The notes under the pieces are model-generated. The model was not told the origin of the DNA, searched no databases, and worked only from the letters and a program-made list of their open reading frames with translations. A stretch of 64,000 nucleotides of DNA from Leptodactylus fallax. Its lineage: Eukaryota > Chordata > Amphibia > Anura > Leptodactylidae. The stretch is taken from NCBI GenBank assembly GCA_947044405.1, contig CAMRHE010000459.1:248001-312000 (forward strand), read 5' to 3'. Made by a program: the position numbers and the translations under genes. Shown piece by piece: positions 46,688 to 58,814 of the stretch (its first letter is position 1; each line of letters opens with the position of its first letter).

Positions 46688-49600
46688 TCAGGTGTCTCCG
46701 GGCCGGGTCACGAGCTGCCGCGCCGCCTGGAGGACGCGGTAACGTTCTCGGAGATTCCTCCTCCTGACGTGTTCATTGGTGATCTCCTGGACGTACCGGG
46801 AAGGAAACCAGCCCTTCCTGCCATCCGACAACCGAATACCTTCATACCAGCCTGACAACAGAGAACACAGGAGAAGTGGTCACCTAGGGTGTCAGCCCTG
46901 CCCTACACAGTCACCCCATACAGTACAGGGTGTCAGCCCTACACAGTCACCCCATACAGTACAGGGGGTCAGCCCTACACAGTCACCCCATACAGTACAG
47001 GGTGTCAGCCCTACACAGTCACCCCATACAGTACAGGGTGTCAGCCCTACACAGTCACCCCACACAGTACAGGGTGTCAGCCCTACACAGTCACCCCATA
47101 CAGTACAGGGGGTCAGCCCTACACAGTCACCCCATACAGTACAGGGTGTCAGCCCTACACAGTCACCCCATACAGTACAGGGTGTCAGCCCTACACAGTC
47201 ACCCCACACAGTACAGGGTGTCAGCCCTGCCCTACACAGTCACCACATACAGTACAGGGTGTCAGCCCTACACAGTCACCCCACACAGTACAGGGTGTCA
47301 GCCCTACACAGTCACCCCATACAGTACAGGGTGTCAGCCCTACACAGTCACCCCACACAGTACAGGGTGTCAGCCCTGCTCTACACAGTCACCCCATACA
47401 GTACAGGGGGTCAGCCCTACACAGTCACCCCATACAGTACAGGGGGTCAGCCCTACACAGTCACCCCATACAGTACAGGGTGTCAGCCCTACACAGTCAC
47501 CCCATACAGTACAGAGTGTCAGCCCTACACAGTCACCCCATACAGTACAGGGGTCAGCCCTACACAGTCACCCCACACAGTACAGGGTGTCAGCCCTGCC
47601 CTACACAGTCACCCCATACAGTACAGGGGGTCAGCCCTACACAGTCACCCCATACAGTACAGGGTGTCAGCCCTACACAGTCACCCCATACAGTACAGAG
47701 TGTCAGCCCTACACAGTCACCCCATACAGTACAGGGGTCAGCCCTACACAGTCACCCCACACAGTACAGGGTGTCAGCCCTACACAGTCACCCCATACAG
47801 TACAGGGGTCAGCCCTGCCCTACACAGTCACCCCATACAGTACAGGGTGTCAGCCCTACACAGTCACCCCATACAGTACAGGGTGTCAGCCCTACACAGT
47901 CACACCACACAGTACAGGGTGTCAGCCCTACACAGTCACACCACACAGTACAGGGTGTCAGCCCTACACAGTCACCCCATACAGTACAGGGTGTCAGCCC
48001 TACACAGTCACACCACACAGTACAGGGTGTCAGCCCTACACAGTCACCCCATACAGTACAGAGTGTCAGCCCTACACAGTCACCCCATACAGTACAGGGG
48101 TCAGCCCTACACAGTCACCCCACACAGTACAGGGTGTCAGCCCTGCCCTACACAGTCACCCCATACAGTACAGGGGTCAGCCCTGCCCTACACAGTCACC
48201 ACATACAGTACAGGGTGTCAGCCCTGCCCTACACAGTCACCCCATACAGTACAGGGGTTCAGCCCTACACAGTCACCCCATACAGTACAGGGTGTCAGCC
48301 CTACACAGTCACCCCATACAGTACAGGGGTTCAGCCCTACACAGTCACCCCATACAGTACAGGGTGTCAGCCCTGCCCTACACAGTCACCCCATACAGTA
48401 CAGGGTGTCAGCCCTGCCCTACACAGTCACCCCATAGAGTACAGGGTGTCAGCCCTACACAGTCACCCCATACAGTACAGGGTGTCAGCCCTACACACCC
48501 ACCCCATACAGTACAGGGGGTCAGCCCTACACAGTCACCCCACACAGTACAGGGTGTCAGCCCTACACAGTCACCCCATACAGTACAGGATGTCAGCCCT
48601 ACACAGTCACACCACACAGTACAGGGTGTCAGCCCTACACAGTCACCCCATACAGTACAGGATGTCAGCCCTACACAGTCACACCACACAGTACAGGGGT
48701 CAGCCCTACACAGTACAGGGTGTCAGCCCTACACAGTCACCCCATACAGTACAGGGGGTCAGCCCTACACAGTCACCCCATACAGTACAGGGGGTCAGCC
48801 CTACACAGTCACCCCACACAGTACAGGGTGTCAGCCCTACACAGTCACCCCATACAGTACAGGGTGTCAGCCCTGCCCTACACAGTCACCCCATACAGTA
48901 CATGGTGTCAGCCCTGCCCTACACAGTCACCCCATACAGTACAGGGTGTCAGCCCTACACAGTCACCCCATACAGTACAGGGTGTCAGCCCTGCCCTACA
49001 CAGTCACCCCATACAGTACAGGATGTCAGCCCTACACAGTCACACCACACAGTACAGGGTGTCAGCCCTACACAGTCACCCCACACAGTACAGGGTGTCA
49101 GCCCTACACAGTCACCCCATACAGTACAGGGTGTCAGCCCTACACAGTCACCCCACACAGTACAGAGTGTCAGTCCCCTACACAGTCACCCCATACAGTA
49201 CAGGGGTCAGCCCTACACAGTCACGCCATACAGTACAGGGTGTCAGCCCTACACAGTCACGCCATACAGTACAGGGTGTCAGCCCTACACACCCACCCCA
49301 CACAGTACAGGGTGTCAGCCCTACACAGTCACGCCACACAGTACAGGGTGTCAGCCCTACACAGTCACCCCATACAGTACAGGGTGTCAGCCCTACACAG
49401 TCACCCCATACAGTACAGGGGGTCAGCCCTACACAGTCACCCCATACAGTACAGGGGTCAGCCCTGCCCTACACAGTCTCCCCACACAGTACAGGGGGTC
49501 AGCCCTACACAGTCACCCCACACAGTACAGGGTGTCAGCCCTACACAGTCACCCCACACAGTACAGGGGGTCAGCCCTACACAGTCACCCCATACAGTAC

Positions 49601-52600
49601 AGGGTGTCAGCCCTACACACCCACCCCACACAGTACAGGGGGTCAGCCCTACACAGTCACCCCACACAGTACAGGGTGTCAGCCCTACACACCCACCCCA
49701 CACAGTACAAGGTGTCAGCCCTACACAGTCACCCCATACAGTACAGGGGGTCAGTCCTACACAGTCACCCCACACAGTACAAGGTGTCAGCCCTACACAG
49801 TCACCACACACAGTACAGGGTGTCAGCCCTACACAGTCACCCCATACAGTACAGGGTGTCAGCCCTACACAGTCACCCCACACAGTACAGGGTGTCAGCC
49901 CTACACAGTCACCCCATACAGTACAGGGTGTCAGCCCTACACAGTCACCCCATACAGTACAGGGGTCAGCCCTACACAGTCACCCCACACAGTACAGGGT
50001 GTCAGCCCTACACAGTCACCCCACACAGTACAGGGTGTCAGCCCTGCCCTACACAGTCACCCCATACAGTACAGGGTGTCAGCCCTACACAGTCACCCCA
50101 TACAGTACAGGGGTCAGCCCTACACAGTCACCCCACACAGTACAGGGTGTCAGCCCTACACAGTCACCCCACACAGTACAGGGTGTCAGCCCTACACAGT
50201 CACCCCACACAGTACAGGGTGTCAGCCCTACACAGTCACCCCATACAGTACAGGGTGTCAGCCCTGCCCTACACAGTCACCCCATAGAGTACAGGGTGTC
50301 AGCCCTACACAGTCACCCCATACAGTACAGGGTGTCAGCCCTACACACCCACCCCATACAGTACAGGATGTCAGCCCTACACAGTCACACCACACAGTAC
50401 AGGGGTCAGCCCTACACAGTACAGGGTGTCAGCCCTACACAGTCACCCCATACAGTACAGGGGGTCAGCCCTACACAGTCACCCCATACAGTACAGGGTG
50501 TCAGCCCTGCCCTACACAGTCACCCCATACAGTACAGGGGGTCAGCCCTACACAGTCACCCCACACAGTACAGGGTGTCAGCCCTACACAGTCACCCCAT
50601 ACAGTACAGGGTGTCAGCCCTACACAGTCACCCCATACAGTACAGGGGGTCAGCCCTACACAGTCACCCCACACAGTACAGGGGGTCAGCCCTACACAGT
50701 CACCCCACACAGTACAGGGTGTCAGTCCTGCCCTACACAGTCACCCCATACAGTACAGGGTGTCAGCCCCACACAGTCACCCCATACAGTACAGGGTGTC
50801 AGCCCTACACACCCACCCCATACAGTACAGGATGTCAGCCCTACACAGTCACACCACACAGTACAGGGTGTCAGCCCTACACAGTCACCCCACACAGTAC
50901 AGGGTGTCAGCCCTACACAGTCACCCCATACAGTACAGGGTGTCAGCCCTACACAGTCACCCCACACAGTACAGAGTGTCAGTCCTACACACCCACCCCA
51001 CACAGTACAGGGTGTCAGCCCTACACAGTCACGCCACACAGTACAGGGTGTCAGCCCTACACAGTCACCCCATACAGTACAGGGGGTCAGCCCTACACAG
51101 TCTCCCCACACAGTACAGGGGGTCAGCCCTACACAGTCACCCCACACAGTACAGGGGTCAGCCCTACACAGTCACCCCATACAGTACAGGGTGTCAGCCC
51201 TACACACCCACCCCACACAGTACAGGGGGTCAGCCCTACACAGTCACCCCACACAGTACAGGGTGTCAGCCCTACACAGTCACCCCACACAGTACAGGGG
51301 GTCAGCCCTACACAGTCACCCCATACAGTACAGAGTGTCAGTCCTACACAGTCACCCCACACAGTACAAGGTGTCAGCCCTACACACCCACCCCATACAG
51401 TACAGGGGGTCAGCCCTACACAGTCACCACACACAGTACAGGGTGTCAGCCCTACACAGTCACCCCACACAGTACAGGGTGTCAGCCCTACACAGTCACC
51501 CCACACAGTACAGGGTGTCAGCCCTACACAGTCACCCCATACAGTACAGGGTGTCAGCCCTACACAGTCACCCCATACAGTACAGGGGTCAGCCCTACAC
51601 AGTCACCCCATACAGTACAGGGGTCAGCCCTACACAGTCACCCCACACAGTACAGAGTGTCAGCCCTACACAGTCACCCCACACAGTACAGGGTGTCAGC
51701 CCTACACACCCACCCCATACAGTACAGGGGGTCAGCCCTACACAGTCACCACACACAGTACAGGGTGTCAGCCCTACACAGTCACCCCACACAGTACAGG
51801 GTGTCAGCCCTACACAGTCACCCCACACAGTACAGGGTGTCAGCCCTACACAGTCACCCCATACAGTACAGGGTGTCAGCCCTACACAGTCACCCCATAC
51901 AGTACAGGGGTCAGCCCTACACAGTCACCCCATACAGTACAGGGGTCAGCCCTACACAGTCACCCCACACAGTACAGAGTGTCAGCCCTACACAGTCACC
52001 CCACACAGTACAGAGTGTCAGTCCTACACAGTCACCCCATACAGTACAGGGTGTCAGCCCTACACAGTCACCCCACACAGTACAGGGGGTCAGCCCTACA
52101 CACCCACCCCACACAGTACAGGGTGTCAGCCCTACACAGTCACCCCACACAGTACAGGGTGTCAGCCCTACACAGTCACCCCATACAGTACAGGGGTCAG
52201 CCCTACACAGTCACCCCATACAGTACAGGGGTCAGCCCTACACAGTCACCCCATACAGTACAGGGGTCAGCCCTACACACCCACCCCACACAGTACAGGG
52301 GGTCAGCCCTGCACACCCCCTATACTGGCCCTACACAACCACCCCATACAGTATAGGGGGTCAGCCCTGCACACCCACACCGCACAGTCACCCCATACAC
52401 ACATTCACTCCCCTCGCACCTTCAGACGTCTTGCGCAGGACGTTGATGATGTCGGCGGGCTCCAGGGTCAGCTCGTCAGCCTGGGTGGCGGTGTACTGCT
52501 CCACACAGTGTACCTGGGGGCAGTCTGAGGACAGAGACAGAGGTATGACATCATCAGACAGCAGGGAGCGGACACCACCAGACCGGGGCAGATTAACCGC

Positions 52601-55600
52601 ACACTCACCCCAGTCCTCGTAGATGGTGTCACTGCCGGAGGAGGCCTCATCATTCTTAGCGGGGAACACTGCCACCCAGCGATGTAAGTCAGACCTGGGG
52701 AAATACAGGGGGCGCTGGTGAGCGTGTACTACAGGTAAGATAACCCTGCAGGGGGCGGGGCAGGCTCATAGCTCCTCCTGTCTGTATCACCCTGCAGGGG
52801 GCGGGGGTAGGGTCATAGCTCCTCCTGTCTGTATCACCCTGCAGGGGGCGGGGCAGGCTCATAGCTCCTCCTGTCTGGATCACCCTGCAGGGGGCGGGGC
52901 AGGCTCATAGCTCCTCCTGTCAGTATCGCCCTGCAGTAGGCGGGGCAGGCTCATAGCTCCTCCTGTCTGTATCACCCTGCAGGGGGCGGGGTAGGGTCAT
53001 AGCTCCTCCTGTCTGTATCACCCTGCAGGGGGCGGGGCCGGCTCATAGCTCCTCCTGTCTGGATCACCCTGCAGGGGGTGGGGCAGGCTCATAGCTCCTC
53101 CTGTCTGGATCGCCCTGCAGTAGGCGGGGCAGGCTCATAGCTCCTCCTGTCTGTATCACCCTGCAGGGGGCGGGACATTCTCATCGCTCCTCCTGTCCGT
53201 ATCAACCTGCAGTAGGCGGGACATTCTCATAGCTCCTCCTGTCGGTATCACCCTGCAGGGGGCGGGGCAGGCTCATAGCTCCTGTCTGTATCACCCTGCA
53301 GGGGGCGGGGCAGGCTCATAGCTCCTCCTGTCTGTATCACCCTGCAGGGAGCGGGGCCGGCTCATAGCTCCTCCTGTCAGTATCGCCCTGCAGGGGGTGG
53401 GGCAGGCTCATAGCTCCTCCTGTCTGTATCACCCTGCAGGGGGCGGGGGCTGGCTCATAGCTCCTCCTGTCTGGATCACCCTGCAGGGGGCGGGGCAGGC
53501 TCATAGCTCCTCCTGTCTGGATCACCCTGCAGGGGGCGGGGCAGGCTCATAGCTCTTCCTGTCAGTATTGCCCTGCAGTAGGCGGGGCAGGCTCATAGCT
53601 TCTCCTGTCAGTATCGCCCTGCAGGGGGCGGGGCAGGCTCATAGCTCCTCCTGTCTGTATCACCCTGCAGGGGGCGAGGCAGGCTCATAGCTCCTCCTGT
53701 CTGTATCACCCTGCAGGGGGCGGGGCCGGCTCATAGCTCCTCCTGTCTGTATCACTCTGCAGGGGGCGGGGCAGGCTCATAGCTCCTCCTGTCTGTATCA
53801 CCCTGCAGGGGGCGGGACATTCTCATCACTCCTCCTGTCCGTATCACCCTGCAGTAGGCGGGGCAGGCTCCTAGCTCCTCCTGTCTGTATCACCCTGCAG
53901 GGGGCAGGGCCGGCTCATAGCTCCTCCTGTCTGGATCACCCTGCAGGGGGCGGGGCAGGCTCATAGCTCCTCCTGTCTGGATCACCCTGCAGGGGGCGGG
54001 GCAGGCTCATAGCTCTTCCTGTCAGTATCGCCCTGCAGTAGGCGGGGCAGGCTCATAGCTTCTCCTGTCAGTATCTCCCTGCAGGGGGCGGGGCAGGCTC
54101 ATAGCTCCTCCTGTCTGTATCACCCTGCAGGGGGCGAGGCAGGCTCATAGCTCCTCCTGTCTGTATCACCCTGCAGGGGGCGGGGGCCGGCTCATAGCTC
54201 CTCCTGTCTGTATCACTCTGCAGGGGGCGGGGCAGGCTCATAGCTCCTCCTGTCTGTATCACCCTGCAGGGGGCGGGACATTCTCATCACTCCTCCTGTC
54301 CGTATCACCCTGCAGTAGGCGGGGCAGGCTCCTAGCTCCTCCTGTCTGTATCACCCTGCAGGGGGCAGGGCCGGCTCATAGCTCCTCCTGTCTGTATCAC
54401 TCTGCAGGGGGTGGGGCAGGCTCATAGCTCCTCCTGTCTGTATCACTCTGCAGGGGGTGGGGCAGGCTCATAGCTCCTCCTGTCTGTATCACCCTGCAGG
54501 GGGCGGGACATTCTCATCACTCCTCCTGTCCGTATCACCCTGCAGTAGGCGGGGCAGGCTCCTAGCTCCTCCTGTCTGTATCACCCTGCAGGGGGCAGGG
54601 CCGGCTCATAGCTCCTCCTGTCTGTATCACTCTGCAGGGGGTGGGGCAGGCTCATAGCTCCTCCTGTCAGTATCGCCCTGCAGGGGGAGCAGTTACTCAC
54701 TGAGTGGGTGCCTTGAACAGGCGGTCGCAGGTTTTCCTCTGGTGATTCTCCAGGAGGGTGAGGAAGAAGCTGTTCTCCATGGTGGGGCAGGACTGGAGCT
54801 GGACCAGGGAGCGGTGAGCATAGTCCAGGACAACATGTCTGTCACTGCTGGACGGAAAAGGAGAGAAATCAGATGGAAATGTGGTAAAATGATAGGAGGA
54901 GCGACAGAATATAAGAGGGGCGGAGCAATGGTATATAGGAGGGGAGGGGCAATGACATATGAGGTGGAGCTACAATATATGAGGGGGCAGAGGGACCATA
55001 TATGGGGGTGACATTCACCTTTTCTTCTGGGTAATAAGCAGGAAGTCATTGAACAGGAAGAAGTAGACGGGGGTGAGTTTTGTGGGTTTGATCCCAAAGA
55101 GACTTCCCTTCTGCTGCACCTCGCTGAGCTCCCCCTGCTTCTCCAGAAAACGGTTGTGGGATATGATAGGGACGGCCTGAAACAAGACACACCCATGAGA
55201 TGACATCACAAGGACACACCTATGAAAAGTTTACATCACCACACTGTAAAGCCACACCTATATGATGACATCACCAGACTGTCAGGTCACACCTACACGA
55301 TGATATCACCACACTGCAAAGCCACACCTATATGACGACATCACTACCATGAGGCCACACCCACAAGATGATGACATCAACACACTGTCAGGCCACACCC
55401 CTCACCTTTATTTTATCAAACTCAATCTTGGAGGAGATGTGGATGAGCTCCTCTGTCTGCTTCATGCGGCCGACCTCGCGGTTACACTCCTGGATGATCT
55501 GTGGGGTCAGGACACACGTGACACATTAGTCAGCTGACAGTGATGTCATGCATCATATATGTGTTTGTGGCAATTACCTTTGAGACGGCGTCCAAGGCTT

Positions 55601-58532
55601 TGCTGGCGTTTTCTTCGCCCTCGGACCCCTCCTCCGTCCTTTTCAATATATTCTGTGGAGGAAAAAGAATCCAAGAGGTCATGTGACCACACAGGGGCGG
55701 GGCATAGTGGTGGGGGTGGAGCCAGCCCCTCATGTCTTACCTCTATCAGCATCTTGATACGGGTGATCCTCTGAAAGGGCAGCAGCAGGAAGGACATGAA
55801 CGGCAAACGCTGGCACTGGGGCAGCTCCTGTAGGCGGCAGAGCACGGCGTGGAACTGGGGGCTCTTCTCCCTGAGATGGGGGAGAAACAGAGGGTTCATG
55901 TGCGCCCCCTAATGTAGACGTGCAGGCAGCGTGTGCGCTCCCTAATGTAGACGTGCAGGCAGCGTGTGCCCCCTAATGTAGACGTGCAGGCAGAGTGTGC
56001 CCCCTAATGTAGACGTGCAGGCAGCGTGTGCGCTCCCTAATGTAGACGTGCAGGCAGCGTGTGCGCCCCTAATGTAGACGTGCAGGCGAGTGTGCGCCCC
56101 CTAATGTAGACGTGCGCCCCTAATGTAGACGTGCGCCCCCTAATGTAGACGTGCAGGCAGTGTGTGCGCCCCCTAATGTAGACGTGCAGGCAGAGTGTGC
56201 GCCCCCTAATGTAGACGTGCAGGCAGTGTGTGCGCCCCCTAATGTAGACGTGCAGGCAGAGTGTGCCCCCTAATGTAGACGTGCAGGCAGCGTGTGCGCC
56301 CCTAATGTAGACGTGCAGGCAGTGTGCGCCCCTAATGTAGACGTGCAGGCAGGTGTGCCCCCTAATGTAGACGTGCAGGCAGTGTGTGCGCCCCCTAATG
56401 TAGACGTGCAGGCAGAGTGTGCGCCCCTAATGTAGACGTGCGCCCCCTAATGTAGACGTGCTGGCAGAGTGTGCGCCCCCTAATGTAGACGTGCAGGCAG
56501 TGTGTGCGCACCCCTAATGTAGACGTGCAGGCAGGGTGTGCGCCCCCTAATGTAGACGTGCAGGCAGCGTGTGCGCCCCCTAATGTAGACGTGCAGGCAG
56601 CGTGTGCGCCCCCTAATGTAGACGTGCAGGCAGCGTGTGTGCCCCCTAATGTAGACGTGCAGGCAGTGTGCGCCCCCTAATGTAGACGTGCAGGCAGCGT
56701 GTGCGCCTCTAATGTAGACGTGCAGGCAGCGTGTGCGCCCCCTAATGTAGACGTGCAGGCAGCGTGTGTGCCCCCCTAATGTAGACGTGCAGGCAGTGTG
56801 CGCCCCCTAATGTAGACGTGCAGGCAGCGTGTGTGCCCCCTAATGTAGACGTGCAGGCAGTGTGTGTGCCCCCTAATGTAGACGTGCAGGCAGTGTGCCC
56901 CCTAATGTAGACGTGCAGGCAGTGTGCGCCCCCTAATGTAGACGTGCAGGCAGAGTGTGCCCCCTAATGTAGACGTGCAGGCAGAGTGTGCGCCCCCTAA
57001 TGTAGACGTGCAGGCAGTGTGTGCGCCCCCTAATGTAGACGTGCAGGCAGTGTGTGCGCCCCCTAATGTAGACGTGCAGGCAGTGTGTGCGCCCCCTAAT
57101 GTAGACGTGCAGGCAGTGTGCGCCCCCTAATGTAGACGTGCAGGCAGTGTGCGCCCCCTAATGTAGACGTGCAGGCAGTGTGTGCGCCCCCTAATGTAGA
57201 CGTGCAGGCAGTGTGCGCCCCCTAATGTAGACGTGCAGGCAGTGTGTGCGCCCCCTAATGTAGACGTGCAGGCAGTGTGTGCGCCCCCTAATGTAGACGT
57301 GCAGGCAGTGTGTGCGCCCCCTAATGTAGACGTGCAGGCAGTGTGCGCCCCCTAATGTAGACGTGCAGGCAGTGTGTGCGCCCCCTGGTGGTTCAGGATT
57401 CTCACATCAGCTCGCTGTATGTCTTCTCCTGATAGACCTGATTTCGGACATAATCTATATAGACGGAGAAATGATGTATGGCGTGCTGATATATGATGTC
57501 ACACACGTCTGATATAATGACGTCTTCATCTACCCGAGACTCCAAGTCCATCAGGAACCTGCAAAGATACCAAAATGAATGTTGTGAGAAAACAAAACAA
57601 GCGCGCCGGTCAGCTCAACGCAACAGGGCGCGGGTCAGCCTCATCCAACACGGCACGATCGCTCACCTCTCGCTGACTTCTTTCACCTTCAGGATGTTGG
57701 AGAACAGAATCTTCTTCTCCCGGATCACCAGAGATTCCTGAAGATCCCGCGAGCCCAGAAAGTGTTCAGTCAACACATTGAGAGAGCGGAGGTACGAGGC
57801 CTCCGAGGTCAGAACCTCAAACATACTCTGAGGACAGACAACATGGCCGACAGTCAATGCAAATATGATACTGGGGAGGAAAACTATGAGGAACCCCCCC
57901 CTCTCCATGTATAACCCCTCCCCAATGCCAAATATAACTCCTCCACCTCCAGGTATAACCCCTCCCCTCTCCACATGTAACCCCTCCCCTCTCCACATGT
58001 AACCCCTCCCCTCTCCATGTATAACCCCTCCCCAATGCCAAATATAACTCCTCCACCTCCAGGTATAACCCCTCCCCTCTCCACATGTAACCCCTCCCCT
58101 CTCCACATGTAACCCCTCCCCTCTTCACATGTAACCCCTCCCCTCTCCCACCTCTTGTATTTTCTTCTCGTCGTTGCTCATACTCTCCAGGACGCCGCTC
58201 TCGATCACAGACGGTAACTCCTGCCACAGAGTGTTGTGAGGCGCTGCTGACCTGCGACCTTGTTTCGGAGAACCCCCAGCAGACAGTGGACTTTCCTGTG
58301 AGGAGTCGTAGCTGGTGAAGCTGCTGTTACGGGCGACTGTCTGCCTCCGGATCTCCTTGTTGATCACAGTCTGGCGATAGGTCTGGTACAGTGGCTCTGC
58401 AAATGACATACATGTAGATGAGATCACGTGTCTATGTACACGCCGCTGACACAGCACACACGTCACAGCTTCTTACCGTCCCGCAGGTGGGACTCCCAGT
58501 CTATGGATTTGGGGCTCTTCACAGATGGTGTC
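46688..58532 (-). CDS. Ephexin-family Rho guanine nucleotide exchange factor (DH-PH-SH3), 5' end outside window
   Basis: Minus-strand exons: 58532-58477, 58396-58152, 57827-57667, 57558-57406, 55870-55741, 55652-55578, 55498-55406, 55176-55019, 54844-54701, 52694-52609, 52524-52420, 46851-46688; GT-AG, phases consistent, 522 residues to the stop. A linker ([20 protein letters not shown]) precedes the DH domain: [17 protein letters not shown] (CR1), [20 protein letters not shown], and CR3 [20 protein letters not shown]. The PH domain follows ([19 protein letters not shown] ... [10 protein letters not shown]), then an SH3 ([20 protein letters not shown] ... [20 protein letters not shown]) and a basic tail. 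It activates Rho-type GTPases at the membrane or cytoskeleton. Within the family (ARHGEF5, 15, 16, 19, 26, NGEF) I cannot decide the member, so no symbol is given. It is convergent with PLOD3. Confidence 0.93.
46886..52330 (+). repeat. 36-bp minisatellite filling the last RhoGEF intron (about 150 units)
   Basis: The unit is TGTCAGCCCTACACAGTCAC + CCCATACAGTACAGGG; common variants are GGGTCAGCC, CCCACACAG, GTCAGCCCTGCCCTACACAG (+5 bp) and CACCCACCCC. The intron is 46852-52419. Because 36 is a multiple of 3, and 35 or 41-bp variants only hop between stop-free phases, frames stay open for up to about 1800 codons. These are artefacts on the strand opposite the gene. Confidence 0.97.
52742..54690 (-). 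repeat. 45-bp minisatellite filling a RhoGEF intron, inverse of the ZNHIT1 array (about 43 units)
   Basis: On the plus strand GGCTCATAGCTCCTCCTGTC + TGTATCACCCTGCAGGGGGC; read on the minus strand this is the unit seen at 111-2024. The intron is 52695-54700, so the array comes within about 10 bp of the donor at 54701. Block duplications are visible (53640-53900 repeats at 54100-54380 and again at 54440-54640). Confidence 0.96.
55900..57386 (+). repeat. 33-bp minisatellite filling a RhoGEF intron (about 45 units)
   Basis: The unit is CGCCCCCTAATGTAGACGTG + CAGGCAGTGTGTG, with length variants in the GTGTG(CG) end. The intron is 55871-57405; the array occupies all but about 30 bp on one side and about 20 bp on the other. 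Confidence 0.95.
57377..57394 (-). promoter_or_regulatory. Strong CTCF-like motif at the edge of the 33-bp array
   Basis: TGCGCCCCCTGGTGGTTC on the plus strand is the reverse-complement form of the CTCF core (CCACCAGGGGGCGCA on minus). It overlaps the last unit of the array: the repeat has GCGCCCCCTAATG where this has GCGCCCCCTGGTGG. Motif only. Confidence 0.5.
57890..58150 (+). repeat. 111-bp duplicated C-rich block in a RhoGEF intron
   Basis: Two copies of a block (starting CTCTCCATGTATAACCCC at about 57900 and 58011), with an inner 21-bp unit CCCTCTCCACATGTAACCCC repeated several times. It abuts the donor of the exon ending at 58152. Confidence 0.85.
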
Positions 58533-58754
58533 CTAGAAGAAACAAACCAAGAATCTGAGGTCATGAGCACAATATGGCGACTATAGCGGGAAAGACGACG
58601 AGATCTCACCATGTACAACAGCAAGAATATACACAACATATACAATACACTATATATATATATATACACACAACATGTAAATTATATACCAACATATACA
58701 CAACATATATACAACATATACACAGCACATCCATTATATAAAATACACACAAAC

Positions 58755-58788
58755 CTCAACATCAAATTCTCTGAAGGCAAATCTGAGT
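58755..58788 (-). CDS. Possible 34-bp upstream exon of the RhoGEF
   Basis: On the minus strand CTTTGTGCTTTTCAG precedes 34 bp reading (..)SDLPSENLML(AG), which joins in phase with the next exon at 58532 (AG+G). The donor GTTTGTG is weak. Phase and open frame agree, but the exon is short and I have no family match for it. Confidence 0.4.
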
Positions 58789-58814
58789 CTGAAAAGCACA
58801 AAGAAAAAAAATTA

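Noticed and set aside
46930..52356. Open frame of about 1808 codons (and 1300, 1132, 700-codon partners)
   Set aside because: Pure 36-bp minisatellite on the strand opposite the RhoGEF intron. The period is a multiple of 3 and several phases are open at once, so openness has no coding meaning.
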